Part shown: positions 34,022 to 44,941 of the stretch, piece after piece | Layout of the letters: every line of letters begins with the position of its first letter | How positions within the stretch are numbered: position 1 is the first letter of the stretch | DNA from: Eutreptiella sp. 'Long Island Sound 2002' | Taxonomy: Eukaryota; Euglenozoa; Euglenophyceae; Eutreptiales; Eutreptiaceae | Direction of reading: 5' to 3' | Assembly (NCBI GenBank): GCA_964036045.1 | Contig: OZ038378.1 | Span: 43,339,228 to 43,403,227 of the forward strand | Length of the DNA: 64,000 nucleotides | The notes under the pieces: model-generated | What the model saw: the letters and a program-made list of their open reading frames with translations, nothing else | Database searches by the model: none | What the model was told of the DNA's origin: nothing | Translations under genes and position numbers: made by a program

Positions 34022-37009
34022 ATGGTAAACTGGCAAGAAGCGGGCAGGACGTGGCCGCAGCCCCACCGCCATGCGGCGCGCCTACTGCGTGGGTTGCTGT
34101 GGGGGCAGCACTACCGCCACAGCAATCCCCAGTGCGAAGGCGGCATGCCCGGGAGCTTCGAACTCCGCGAGGACATGGGCGGGGACCGCCTGCGGGCAGT
34201 GGAGGAATGGCTGCGGGCGGAAGGGTATGCGTACCGCTTCCGTCGCAAGCGCTGGAGGGTCTGGACCCGCCCAGACAGGCCCGGCGAAGGGCTGTGCCCC
34301 GACCGGATTGAGGAGGACGAGAAGCCCAACGAGTACCCGTCGGGCGCCTCGATCAACGTCTCCATGTGGGACATGATTGAGAAGGAGGTCCCGGCGCTGG
34401 GGAACGAGCGCAGGCTGCAGGGCAGCAGCAGCAGCCCGTCTCCTGGGAAGGAGAAGCGTTCCGCCGGGGACAGGAGGCGGGACAGGAAGTGGCGGGAGTA
34501 CCAGGAATCCCTGGCCGCCGAAGCCGCCAAAGGCGCCAGGGGAGGAACCCCAGCCCACAGCCCCCAACGGGCCAATGGCGGTCACCAACCCGGCCACACC
34601 ACCCGTGGTGACTTCCTGGAAGTCGCCAAGCAGGCCAAGGCCAAGCCCCGTCCGCTGCTCCTGAGGAAGTCAGGCCCCAGCAGCGACGTGGAGTCGGCCC
34701 ACCGCAGGAGGATGCCGGCCGACCAGGCCAGCTCCAGCAGCAGCGTCGCTCCCGACCACAGGGACGTCACGCGCGCCTGTGAGCGCGCCTGTGGGGTGCC
34801 CTGCAACCTTCGGGTTGCCCGGCAACGGGCCACGCAGCACAACGCTGCCATGGAGGGCGCCGTCGGCATCGCCCAGCAGGAGGCTGTGGAGTGGGCGCAT
34901 GGCATGGCCATCCACGCCTCGACCGTGGCGGCCATTGCGGCCGGACTCACGGCCGCAGCCGCCCATGAGGCAGCGACTGCCCAGGTCAAGGGTGAGGTCG
35001 CGGCAGCCGACGAGGAAGCCTGCCTGACGCAGGAGGCCATTGCCTGCAAGGAGACCGAGGTGAAGGCGCTAGAAGAGGCGCTTGCCCAAGAGAGGGGAAA
35101 GAAGGAGGCGGAGGAAAGAACCCATGCCGAGGCAACGGCTAAGGCCCAGGCGTACGCCGCCAAGAAGGACGCCATCGAGGCCGCGCGACGGAAGGTCGCT
35201 GAGGAGAAGGCCAAGACGGAGGCGGAGTTGGCGGCGTTGGAAGCGGAGAAGGCTCGGCTGCAGCAGGCCCGGGAAGCCGAAGCGGCTCGTGCCCGGGAGG
35301 AAGCCGATAGGCGTGCTGCTGCAGCCACAGCCGCCGCGATGGAGGAGGCGGAGGCCAAGCTCCGCCGCGAGACTGCCCCGGGAGGATCCCGAGTGGAGAC
35401 CCTTCGAAAGCCTTTCGTAGGGGATGCCTCCCCCAGGATGACGCTGGACGAGGTCGACACAGGCATTAGTGGGAGCAGTGGCCCCACCGCCTACCGACGG
35501 AGGAAGGGTAAGGGGAAGACCCCTGAGAGGCCACGGAGGCCAGCGGGCGGACACCCCCACAACTCCGACCCCTTCTTCACCGCCAGCGACGGGGATGAAC
35601 GAGGGCGCCGACATCGCCGAGGAGTGGCTGGCCGAGGAGGCGGAGACGTCCCCATGGAGCCGGAAGGTGAGGATGATGATCCCCCTCCTCCCTACCGAAG
35701 CTCGGAGTCTTCCGAGACCGAGACGCCCAGGTGGGGCGACATGGACGAGGATGATGACATGGACTTCGACTACACGAAGAAGCCCCCATCCTCGGACCCA
35801 CCGAGGCGACCTGGCGGAGACCCACCGGGACCCCCTGGGGGAGGACCATCAGGACCCCCTGGAGGACGCCCACCAAGTGGACCCCCTGGAGGCGGACCAC
35901 CGGGCAGGGGAGGACCCCCTGGACCGGGCGGACCCGGCAGAGGCCCTCCTGGAGGACCCCCTGGGGACCCCGACGACACACCAGGGGACGGCGACTCGGA
36001 TGCCAGCCGGCGGTGGATTGTCTACCTCCGCAGGAGGGTCCGGTCCCTCGAGCGCGAGGTAGACACGGGCAAGGGCGAGATGACTCCCATTGCCAGGGTC
36101 GCCGCGCGCGCACAGAGAGAGCTGGAAATCGCCAAGATCGAGATGGTCAAGAGCGCCAACGTCGCCACCGCCACCCAGAGGCAGCTGGACATCGCCAGGA
36201 GCGAGACCAGGCAGCTGAACAAAGTCATCAGCCGCCTGCAGCAGAGGTGGGACGCGCTGAAAGGCCATGGGAGCGTCGGCAGCGACCACCCACCCCTGGA
36301 GTCTGGCTCTTCGGACGAAGGCTGGGGACCTGGACCAGGTCCAGGCAGACCTCACGCCCCCGGCGGAGCCCCCAGGAGTCGCCCCAGCGCCAGTGCCCCC
36401 TCTCTCAGCGCCCCCTCTCACCACAGCGCGGGCCGCCGCAACGAGCGCGTGCCGCCCGGCAGTGGCAGTGAGGATTGGCGTGATGAGTGGCTCAGTTCGG
36501 AGTACCACAACCGCCGTGCTCCACCGCTCTTCACGCGCGGAACTTCTTCCTGTTTGTCACAGGGGCGACGCCAGGGGGAACCATGGGGCGCCCGTCCACG
36601 ACCGAGTGCACCTACCTACCTACCTCCAGCGCGGACACCGGTACGCCCCCGACGCCCCGCACCAGCCCTGGAGCCAATCCCAATGGCTGGTGGACGTTAT
36701 GGTGGACTCAGGGATGAGGTCCCCAGAGGAGACGTGGAGTGGGGCGTCGGCGGAAATGAGGACCTGGACCTCGACCTGGAGGAGTTCGACATTTCCCCGC
36801 CGCGTGGTGTACGATGGGAGGCCGCTGAACGCAGCCGCCGGCGCCGTGATGAGCAGGCATACATGGAAGGAGTACGGCTTGAACATCTAGGTTCAGCGTA
36901 CATGGGGGAACCACGGCGGGGAGGAGATGGAAGTGGCGGCCGTAGGAGTCTGTGGGAGAGGCCGATGGGAACCTCGGTCGACCTCGCGGCCGGCATTCAT
37001 GGTCTCTAA
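34022..37009 (+). pseudogene. gag: Gag N-terminal two thirds, element B (995 codons)
   Basis: This is the longest open frame in the window. It starts at the conserved ATG in gctgccATGG. Approximate residues: 1-130 Trp/Arg-rich domain of no known family; 320-450 Ala/Glu/Lys coiled coil; 545-600 acidic with PPPY at 555-558 (35684-35695); 593-654 collagen-like Gly/Pro tract; 663-746 second coiled coil; 836-870 a 35-residue insert absent from element A. A 19-bp deletion near 36915, compared with A, shifts the frame, so the last 30 or so residues are not original and the capsid follows in another frame. Gag forms the particle shell; no enzyme motif is present. Confidence 0.87.
36527..36631 (+). 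repeat. 105-bp in-frame insert in gag of element B (99-bp module)
   Basis: Element A reads ccaccg directly into cggacacc. Element B has 105 bp between them: a 99-bp module (36527-36625) ending in cctacctacctacct, plus ccagcg, a near copy of the preceding ccaccg. The module recurs at 61558-61656 on the minus strand with 8 differences in 99. Its length, a multiple of three, keeps gag open. The 6-bp near-duplication suggests a transposed unit. Confidence 0.75.
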
Positions 37010-37967
37010 ATCCGCGGATGCCGCCGTGTGGGAAGACCTGAAGGACATCAAGCCCCCCATGTACGATGGCAACCCCCTCAACCTCGACCGCTTCCTGGAG
37101 AAGCTGGACGATTCGGGGGTGACCGTCACTGAGGACATGGATCCCGCAGATGCGGAGAAATATGTCTTCAGACAGTTCAGGTACCGCCTGCCGGAAGTGC
37201 TCCAAGAGCTATACTTGGTAGCGACCAAGGAGGGGAAAATCAAGACCCTCAAGGAAGCCAAGAAGTGGCTCAACGAGCAGGAGCGGGTGGACGCTCCGCA
37301 GGTGGCTGCCAAGCGGTGGAAGTACATTAAGCTTCAGCATGATGGACGGCAGATCCGCCTACGGGACTGGCGAGACTTCCGAGGGCAATACACCCTCTTC
37401 CGCCGCAACGTGGAGGACTGGAACGAGGGTGACGAGCAGGCTCGCCTGCTCTCCATGCTGCCGGAAGCATGGATCAAGAGGGTCACCAAGGAGGAAGCCA
37501 AGAGGGCCAAGTGCAACCACACGGTCAAGATGATGCTCCCCAGAGAGTATCATACGAACGTGGTGGCTTGGACAAGGAAGAACGTGGCCCGGGATGTCAA
37601 ACGGCACTCCCTGCGGAACGCTCTCCTCATCACCGTCTCGGGCGATCGCGAGAAGACCGCGATGTGGCGCCTTGACGAGTGTGACGTGAGCGGCCAGACC
37701 ATCCGTCTGCAAGCTATCATGGCGCGGATGAGCTGCGACGACATCCTGGAGTGGGTTGGAGAGAAGGTGCTCAAGGAGTACCGGAACCTCCACCACACCC
37801 TCGGGTTGAGGCCGAGGACCGCGACGTCAACTATGTTGGCGAAGGGTCTGGCGGGGAAGCTGCCATTAACCCAGCGGGAGCAGACGGCGATGAGACTCTC
37901 GTCGACGATGACGACGACGATGAGCCCGCCGAGATGGCCTTTTGTGCCTTCGTGGCCAACAAACTGA
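36927..37967 (+). pseudogene. gag: Gag capsid-like region, element B
   Basis: This frame, reached after the 19-bp deletion, carries the capsid-like region (MYDGNPLNLDRFLEKLDD near 37060, then WLNEQERVDAPQVAAKRWK and DEQARLLSMLPEAWIKRVT). It matches 11200-11850 of element A without A's internal TGA. A one-base loss near 37813 (ggccgaggacc against ggcccggcgacc) ends the true frame; residues after that are spurious. The initial Met is not a natural start. The domain should assemble virus-like particles in the cytoplasm. Confidence 0.83.
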
Positions 37968-38476
37968 ACGCGGGGAGCAAACAGGGAAGCTGGAAGCCAC
38001 TGTAGCCGCGTTGGAAGAAGAAGGAGAAGAGGGACCCTCGCCGCATTGGCGACCCTCCGCTGTCCTTTGGGGAGTTCATACGAGCTCACCCTCAGGGCTG
38101 TTTTGTGTGTTATGGGAGGAAGAAAGGCTTCAACCATGACCACCGAACATGCCCCATCCACCAGGCCGACACGGAGGCCTACAAGAAGGCACACGGGTCG
38201 AAGAAGCGTGCACCCGCGGGTATCCGGGAAGCCAAAGTGGAGGTCGACAAGGACGAGCTCTCCAAGCTGATGTCGGTGGGGACCGAGTTAGCCAAGGAGA
38301 TCCAGGAGATCAAGAGGAACTGGGTCCCCAGGTCGGACAACAAGAACAAGGAGAGCAAAGAGAACGACCAGAACAAGGACAAGGACAAGAAGCCTAGGAA
38401 TAGGGGAAGGAAGAAGGGTGTCAACGAGGTTGATGCGGAAAAAAATACCCCTACTTCCACAACCGACGCCCCCTAG
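37815..38476 (+). pseudogene. gag: Gag C-terminus with zinc knuckle, element B
   Basis: It continues gag after the frameshift. An acidic Asp run (about 37905-37925) is followed by a TAG at 38003-38005 where A has CAG, then the CX2CX8HX4C knuckle at 38099-38152 and a Lys/Asn/Asp-rich tail. It closes at TAG 38474-38476, in frame with pol. The knuckle is identical in spacing to that of element A, so the unusual spacing is a family trait, not decay. Confidence 0.82.
38474..38476 (+). other. in-frame UAG between gag and pol, element B
   Basis: TAG followed by AGG; the frame then stays open from 38477 through the protease to 39262. Same position as 12643-12645 in element A. Confidence 0.6.
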
Positions 38477-39265
38477 AGGAGCCCCTGCAGCCAAGGGCCC
38501 CAGCTAGGGCGGTCGCAGGATGGTGTCGTGGGAAGCGCCACACCATCCCAATCGGGAGTCGGTAAGCACAAAGGGACTCCCGCGGGCAGAAGGCCAGGTC
38601 CGGCACCCGACAGTCGCGGAGGCGGGGTGAGGGCAAGTGAAGGCACGAACCCTTGCACCCGCCCGTCCTTCGCGACCAAGAATGTGTTTGATGTACTTCA
38701 AGATCTATCCGAGAGTATCGGAGGATCAACCGGACCGCAGCTGGATGCTGCAGATGGGCAGCCTGAGCCCATTGTCCACGACCTGCACCAGTCGCTTGTT
38801 GAGCTTCTGGAACGGCCGGAGATCCTGAGCTTGCACGCCGTGCGCGGAGTGGGGCGTGAGCGGCAGTTGCACCATAGAGTCCATGCATTATGCGGGGAAG
38901 TGGGGAAGGTCTTCGACGTGTTGGTCGACACGGGAGCTCAGGTCAGCTTGGTCAAGGCTGGCCTGCTTCCGCCAGAGTGTTTGACCGACAGTCGGAAACC
39001 TGTCAGGCTGAAGGTGGCGAACGGCCAGTACATGGTGGGAGGCACGAAAGAAGCGGCCATCCGGCTGCAGTTCGTGAACCATCGTGAGCTGAGCTGCCCA
39101 GACCTTGGCAAGGAAATCCTCCTGCAAGGTCGCTTGTACGAGGCCAAGATGGACTGGGACATGATCGTTGGGTACGACTTCATGACGGAGACGGACTCCG
39201 GCGTTCTCCCGGCCCAGGCCTCCATGACCCTGTACCAGGACGACCAACTCTCGTGGCTTTCGTGA
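38477..39265 (+). pseudogene. pol: Pol: aspartic protease, element B
   Basis: Retropepsin with DTGA at 38927-38938 flanked by FDVLV and QVSLVKAG; VGYDFM near 39170 completes the fold. It would cut Gag-Pol in the particle. The frame ends at TGA 39263-39265 where element A has TCA, and resumes in the same frame at 39266. No frameshift separates it from gag or from the next segment. Confidence 0.88.
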
Positions 39266-41473
39266 CCTGAGCACCATGTGGAGTGCCAATGGATCCACCC
39301 GGAACGCAATCAGCTCGAAGTAGCTGCGCTGGGCACTGAGCCAACTGGGCCAGCAAACCAGAAGTACGGCGTAATGCCGGAAGTGGCGAGCCGAGTGGTC
39401 GCGGACCTGGGAGCTTCGGATCTGGCCCTGGATGCGTTCTCTTCAGGAACCTCCGCCGATCTGCGGGTTTGTGAGAAGTACTGGAGCACCCAGGATTCCG
39501 CGTGGAAGAAGCACTGGGGTCGGCATCAGGGCTTGATGTGGATCCATTGCCCCCGATGGCACATTCCAAGGGCGGTAGCGAAGATACTCAAGGACCGCTC
39601 CAAGGCAGTGCTGGTTGTTCCTATGGGATGCACCGAAGAGGAAAGTACCCGACATTGGATAGTCTCATTGACCAACATGACCTTAAACAAGGTCGTCCTA
39701 CCGGCTGGAGAGAGCGTCTATCAGGACGCTAAGGGACAGCCCATGCCACCCCAAGGATGGCCAACGGAATTCCACTATGTGGATGGGGGCCTTGATCAGG
39801 CCGACGCCACGGACTTCTTGTGTGTCAACCGCATCATAGCAGAGCCCTGGCGGCAATGCTTTGCGGTTTCCCCTGTTGACATCGGAGAATCAGAAGACCC
39901 CCTCACTGAAGAGGAGTTGGATCTGGTTCAGGGGTATATGGATCAGCCCTTTCACGACTGGGGGAGCCAGCGTGAGGGCGAAGGCCAGGACAAAGCCTGG
40001 TGGGAAGTGGACTCGATCGTCTCCGGTTCCTATGATGGGAATACCTTCGTACAGAGGGTGCCGGATCACATGTCCAGCCAGGACGAGCTGCCTGGCGGTA
40101 ACCCACCCACCTACGGCGATCTGTTCCGAGGCAAGACCAGATATGGCCCTTTGGGCCACCTGGAAAGACCGCCTGAGCCGAAGCCGAGCGGAGTCGCTAC
40201 CCCTCAAGTAAGCTCCGTGGTCCAGGTGCCCGGAAATGCCAAGGCGGAGTCCGATGATTGCCCCAAGATCCAGGCATTGAGGGCCAGGCTGAAGCAGAAG
40301 TATGGTGATACCTTCTTCAGCGGAAAAACTGTGTTTCCCCCACCGGTGCGTGGACCGTATGGCGAGGCCACTATACGACTGAAGCAGGACCCCCGTGTGT
40401 ATCGGCACCAGGAGTTTGCCCTGAGGGGCGAGAGGAAGGAGGCCATGGAGAAGATTCTCCGTGACTTCATCGAGAGAGGATGGCTGGAGCCGTGTCACTC
40501 CGAATCGGTCTCTCCGTGCTTCGTCGTCCCGGAGAAGGTGGCCGGTGAGTGGCGGCTCGTGGTCGACTACGGCCGCCTAAACGCCCGAACGCAGCATGAC
40601 AGCTATACGCTGCCCCTCATTGAGGACATGTCGCAAGAACAACACCGGCGGAGGATCTTCACGGTGATTGACCTGAAACATGGTTATCATCAGATGCCTC
40701 TCGCCGAAGAGTCCCGTGTCTGCACAGCCATGAGCACCCCACTTGGACCTCTCCAGTGGAAGGTGATGCCCATGGGTGTTACCAACGGCAATGCGGCTTT
40801 TCAGCGGATGCTGGAGAACCTGCTTGAGCCGGTGCGTGACTATGCGGACCCCTTCGTGGACGACGTGATCATCGCGTTCGGGGACCCCAGTATGAGCTAC
40901 GAGGAGGTCCTGGAGGCACATGAGAGGGACGTCACTCGAGTGCTGGACCTTCTGGTTCGGCACAAACTCACAGGCAGCAGTGACAAGGCCACCATTGCGG
41001 TAAGCGAGGTGGTCTTTGCTGGCCACGTAGTCGGAAACGGGCAGCGAAAGCCCATATCTGGCAAGGTGGCTGCGATTGAGCACTGGGGAAAGCCCAAAAC
41101 GGTCTCTGAGCTACAGGCGTATCTGAGGTTCTGCAACTACTACTCGGGGTATATCAAAATGTATGCCGCGTATGCAGCCCCCATGACGACCATGCTCAAG
41201 GGCAACCAAGAGGAGACCAAGAAAGGGTCCAAGAAGGCTCTGGTCTGGACAGCTGAGTCCCACCGTGCCTTTGAGGGGATGAAGCAGGCGCTGCTATCCG
41301 CAGTGGGTCTGCACCTCGTGGATCCTGACCGAGGGTTCGTCCTGCGCACTGATGCTTCCGACTACGCCGTTGGCGCTGTGGTGGAACAAGTGCTTGACGA
41401 TGGGAGGCACGTGCCCGTGGCCTTCTGGAGCCGAGTCCTGGCGGAAGGCCAGAGACGGACGTGGACACCCTGA
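39266..41473 (+). pseudogene. pol: Pol: linker, reverse transcriptase and RNase H start, element B
   Basis: A single 731-codon frame from 39278 (open from 39266). Residues 1-300 are the long linker with Trp-rich patches. RT runs from about residue 350 to 620: RGWLEPCHSESVSPCFVV, FTVIDLKHGYHQMPL, MPMGVTNGNAAFQRML and the polymerase box FVDD at 526-529 (40853-40864). The RNase H aspartate in RTDASDYAVGAV is GAT at 41351-41353. VVDYGRLNA replaces the usual YRGLN seen in A. It ends at TGA 41471-41473, a CpG C-to-T change from the CGA of element A. Confidence 0.93.
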
Positions 41474-42301
41474 GAAAAGGAGGCGTATGCCATCGTCATG
41501 GCTCTCAGGAAATGGGCTGGGTACATAGCCCTCCATCCCGTCACCGTCTGCACCGACCATCAGAGTCTGCAGTCGTGGCACAAGGAGCACGTGGACACCC
41601 CCTCTGGTCCCGCTTCCTGACGGGCAAGATGGCATGAGACCTTGGCCAAGTTCGACCTCACGGTTGTGTATGTTCCTGGGAAGGACAACACCGTGGCAGA
41701 CTGTCTCAGTAGGTGGGCCTATCTCGCCAGCAAGGGCATGACGGATGTCTCTGCCCATGGCGATGAGGCTGAGAACGCTGAGGCCAAGGGGATCATTGAA
41801 ATGGAGCACCTGATGGAGGAGGAGGGTGTTAAATGCTTCGTCCTCATGGCTGCGGATGCCCCCCTCGGAACGAGGATGGGCAGAGCGGTCAGAGCACTCG
41901 CCCCTGATGGAGCTGAGTCCCACAAGCACCTCTTCCCTGAGTCTTGCCTCCAGGACGACTGGACCGACGACTACGCCAAGTCTGAGGCCTTTGCGGCCGA
42001 GTATAGGGCTGTGACCGACCCTGATGACGGGCAGAAGTGGCCAAAGGGGCTAACTGAGGAAGATGGCAAGCTCTACCGGAACGGTAAGCTGCTAGTACCA
42101 GAGTCTCGAGTGCTCGAGCTATGTGAAGCTTGGCACCACCACATGCTGCACCCAGGGGTCAAGAAGCAAGCCCTTGACATGCAGCGCCGGTTCGAGATCG
42201 ACCAGATCAATCTCTACACCGCCATCAAGAAGGTCAGGAAGGGTTGCTCGGTCTGTCAGGCCTGCAATCCCGATAACCGGAACGTCAAGGGGGAAGCCTA
42301 A
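41474..42301 (+). pseudogene. pol: Pol: RNase H C-terminus and integrase zinc domain, element B
   Basis: In frame with the RT. It begins with EKEAYAIVMALRKWAGY (RNase H Glu), TDHQSL (GAC 41555-41557), then TGA at 41618-41620 (CGA in A). The tether KDNTVADCLSR and the integrase HHCC domain (WHHHMLHPGVKKQ, GCSVCQAC near 42240-42265) follow. TAA at 42299-42301 replaces CAA. All interruptions are single-base nonsense changes. Confidence 0.88.
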
Positions 42302-43075
42302 TGGACCCCGGTTCCTGACCAGCCCATGGAGAGCGTGGCCATGGACGTCTTCTCCATGCCCGAAGTGCACATTGGCAAGGAGACCTTTGACTGTGCGGTC
42401 CTTTGTGTGGATCGCCACAGCGGCTACGTAGTAGCCGTTCCGGCACGCAAAAAGGGGTCGCCTGCCAAGGAAGTGGCAGTCATGATGAATCGTCATTGGC
42501 TGACCGTCTTTGACATCCCCCGGTCCATTTGCAGTGACCGAGGGCCCCAGTTTACTGGTGGCTGGTTCAAGGCTATGTGTTCCCTTATGGGAATACGTCA
42601 TGCCAAGAGCGTCGCCTATCTCAGCCGGTCTAACGGCCGGGCTGAAGTGGCTGGACGGCAGCTGTTCGGGAAGCTGCGCAAAATTCACATCGCCAATCCA
42701 AGTCGGAACTGGTTTGAGGAGATGTGGCCCGCTCTGACGGGCCATCATGACACCTCCACTCCGGGTGGTTTGTCCCCTCACCCGATTTTTTTCGGCAGGG
42801 ATCCCCTTGCTCGGGGACTTCCCTTGTCTGGTGATGGCATGGCCATGGACGCCAAGGAATTCTTCGCGCGGCAAGAGGCAACAGCGCGTGACATTCGCCA
42901 GCAGCTCGAGAAGGAGCATGCTGAGCGTCAGAAGTCCGCCCCGAGCTCGACAGCACAGAAGTTCAGGGTGGGAGACCCGGTGTGGGTGATCAGACCCCGC
43001 CCCATGGGCACCCACCGCACCAAAACCTGGTTCACACCCGGAGAGGTGGTCCGCAGGATTGGTGAGGACACCTAG
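42302..43075 (+). pseudogene. pol: Pol: integrase catalytic core, element B
   Basis: Counting from the Met at 42326, the triad is D7, D71 and E107 in the same D,D(35)E layout as element A, all intact. The GDPVWVIRPRP block and the start of the C-terminal domain follow. TAG 43073-43075 replaces a TAC Tyr codon. The enzyme would join the cDNA to chromosomal DNA, making the 4-bp duplications seen at these insertions. Confidence 0.9.
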
Positions 43076-43453
43076 CGCATCAAGGTGGGTCACGGACAGT
43101 TCCGGGAGCGCCACGAGAGTCAACTCCGTGTGCCCGAACCCTACCTCCGTGGCCAACATGTGTCCCTGAGCTACGCCGCACATGAGGCCGATTCGGACGA
43201 CGATTATGCTGAGCAGGACGACTATACAGTCGAGAAGATCCTGGCCCAGCGTCCGAACGCCTCGGCACCCGGAGGCCTGGAGTTCAAGGTTCGTTGGCGA
43301 GTCTATGGGCCGTCCCACGACACCTGGGAACCCGTCTCCTCGTTCGTGCCGCGGATTAAGACTCCTTTCATGTAGTACATCCGCAAGCACAAGACCAAGA
43401 TCCACGTCTCGACTTGGCAGCACTCACCCGGGCGATTGCAGCCAGAGGCGCCT
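43076..43453 (+). pseudogene. pol: Pol: integrase C-terminus and chromodomain, element B
   Basis: Same frame to TAG 43373-43375 (GAG in A). It contains the chromodomain EKILAQRPNASAPGG, EFKVRWRVYGPSHDTWEP; the RVY replaces RGY of element A. A one-base deletion follows near 43410 (gtctcgactt against gtctcggactt). The natural end would be near 43453, matching 17625 of A. Confidence 0.87.
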
Positions 43454-44930
43454 GATCATCGCCCTGACCTCTCCCCTGATGCAGTTTGAGCGCTTGTGTG
43501 GTCGATGGATCGTCCCTCACTTGCTTGCTCTCTTACATCTTCCGGTGACCTGCCATCAGAGTGGCCATATACCCCCCTTTGCTGAATCCAGAGGAGGATG
43601 GCCCCTCTCTTCAACTTCTATTCGTCACTCCCCACCTGCTGAATGCTTGGGAAACCAGGCAGGGCGACTGACCTTTACATTTTCTGAGCTCTTAGGGCCT
43701 TGAAGCCCATACGACGTTGCGCAACGGATGCCGCTGTCATCGGCATTGCGATTTTTTGGTGTGTGGTCTGGTCCCATGGCACTTGCGGGATCCAGACCAG
43801 TCGACGTGTGTCTGCAGACTATATATGGCCTGAACTCAGGCGTTTCCCTGTCCACCCTCCTGCATATGCCTTATCCTGACCAGGGCGTGGTTTGGCGTTC
43901 TGTCCAGAGTGTGTTTACACGCCTATTACCCCGCTTGTTGCTTGTTTTTCTGTTTCCCAGGATATGTGCATCTGTATGTTAAGTGTTATCAGCCCATCAC
44001 TGAGATGTGGACTGTTTTTCCCCCCGAAGGGATGCGAATCGGAATACGAAGGCGCCTTGAGTCGCCGTTTACATGCTTTTACGTAAGGTGGAGCCTGGAC
44101 CAGTACCGGAGTACAGATTCTCTGTTTGAGTGCCCGTGATACCGTGTGCCCTAGTGGCTGTGATGTGCTGAGATCCTGATGGCGCCAGGCGGGAAGCCCA
44201 GTTGCCTGAATGCACTCCCAGCGGTCCGCCACTGTCAGTCCTACTGTGAGCCTACCGACTCGCAGACGCACTTGCAGTCGGGTGGCGGCCTCCGGTGTCC
44301 TGACCTCGGTCAGTCTGCCTGGGAAACTGGTGGTTTGAGGAGTCGACGCCTCCGCCCACACTGCATGAGGACTCCCTCATGTATGGCCTTCGTGGTAATA
44401 GGGCGAGGGAAAAGACGGCCTTGATGCCCGATCCCTTAAGGAGGAGCTCGTTCGGCTGTGCCACTCTGGACTCGCGTCGTGAATATGGATATGGTGTGCC
44501 CGGGGAAGGACCCGTGGGGACTCTCCCCCAGCCGGCGGCCTTGGGAAGCCTGGGGCAGCCTGATGGATCTTTGTGGTCGCTTTCGACCTGTGGGACCACC
44601 TCGGTCGTCGTGTGACGCCTATGTTGGCTGTGTATGCCACTGCCACTGTGGTGGTGACCGTTGCAGCCGGCACCCGGTGCGCCCCGTATGGGTTAACGGG
44701 TCCTTTGGATGCCGAACAATCGCCGCCAGGACCCGGGACTTGATACTTGATACTATACTTGCAGTTACTAACAGCTACAGCACCGTACCTGTCTTACTGT
44801 GGGATTTGGGCAGCCTAACCTGCGAATCATCCTGAAGTGAGGATGTGACACCCCCCCCCCCTTCAGGGGATGGTCCTGGGTACCCGCTGCCATGCTTGGG
44901 TATTATCGAGCCCCCCCCAGGGTTTGCTCT
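43454..44930 (+). other. 3' untranslated region of element B
   Basis: It matches 17626-19068 of element A with indels. No shared open frame, so no envelope or accessory gene is supported. C runs near 44850-44860 and at 44911-44918 precede the polypurine tract. Confidence 0.75.
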
Positions 44931-44941
44931 AAGGAGGGGGG
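44931..44941 (+). other. polypurine tract, element B
   Basis: AAGGAGGGGGG directly before the TG of the 3' LTR. Confidence 0.9.
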
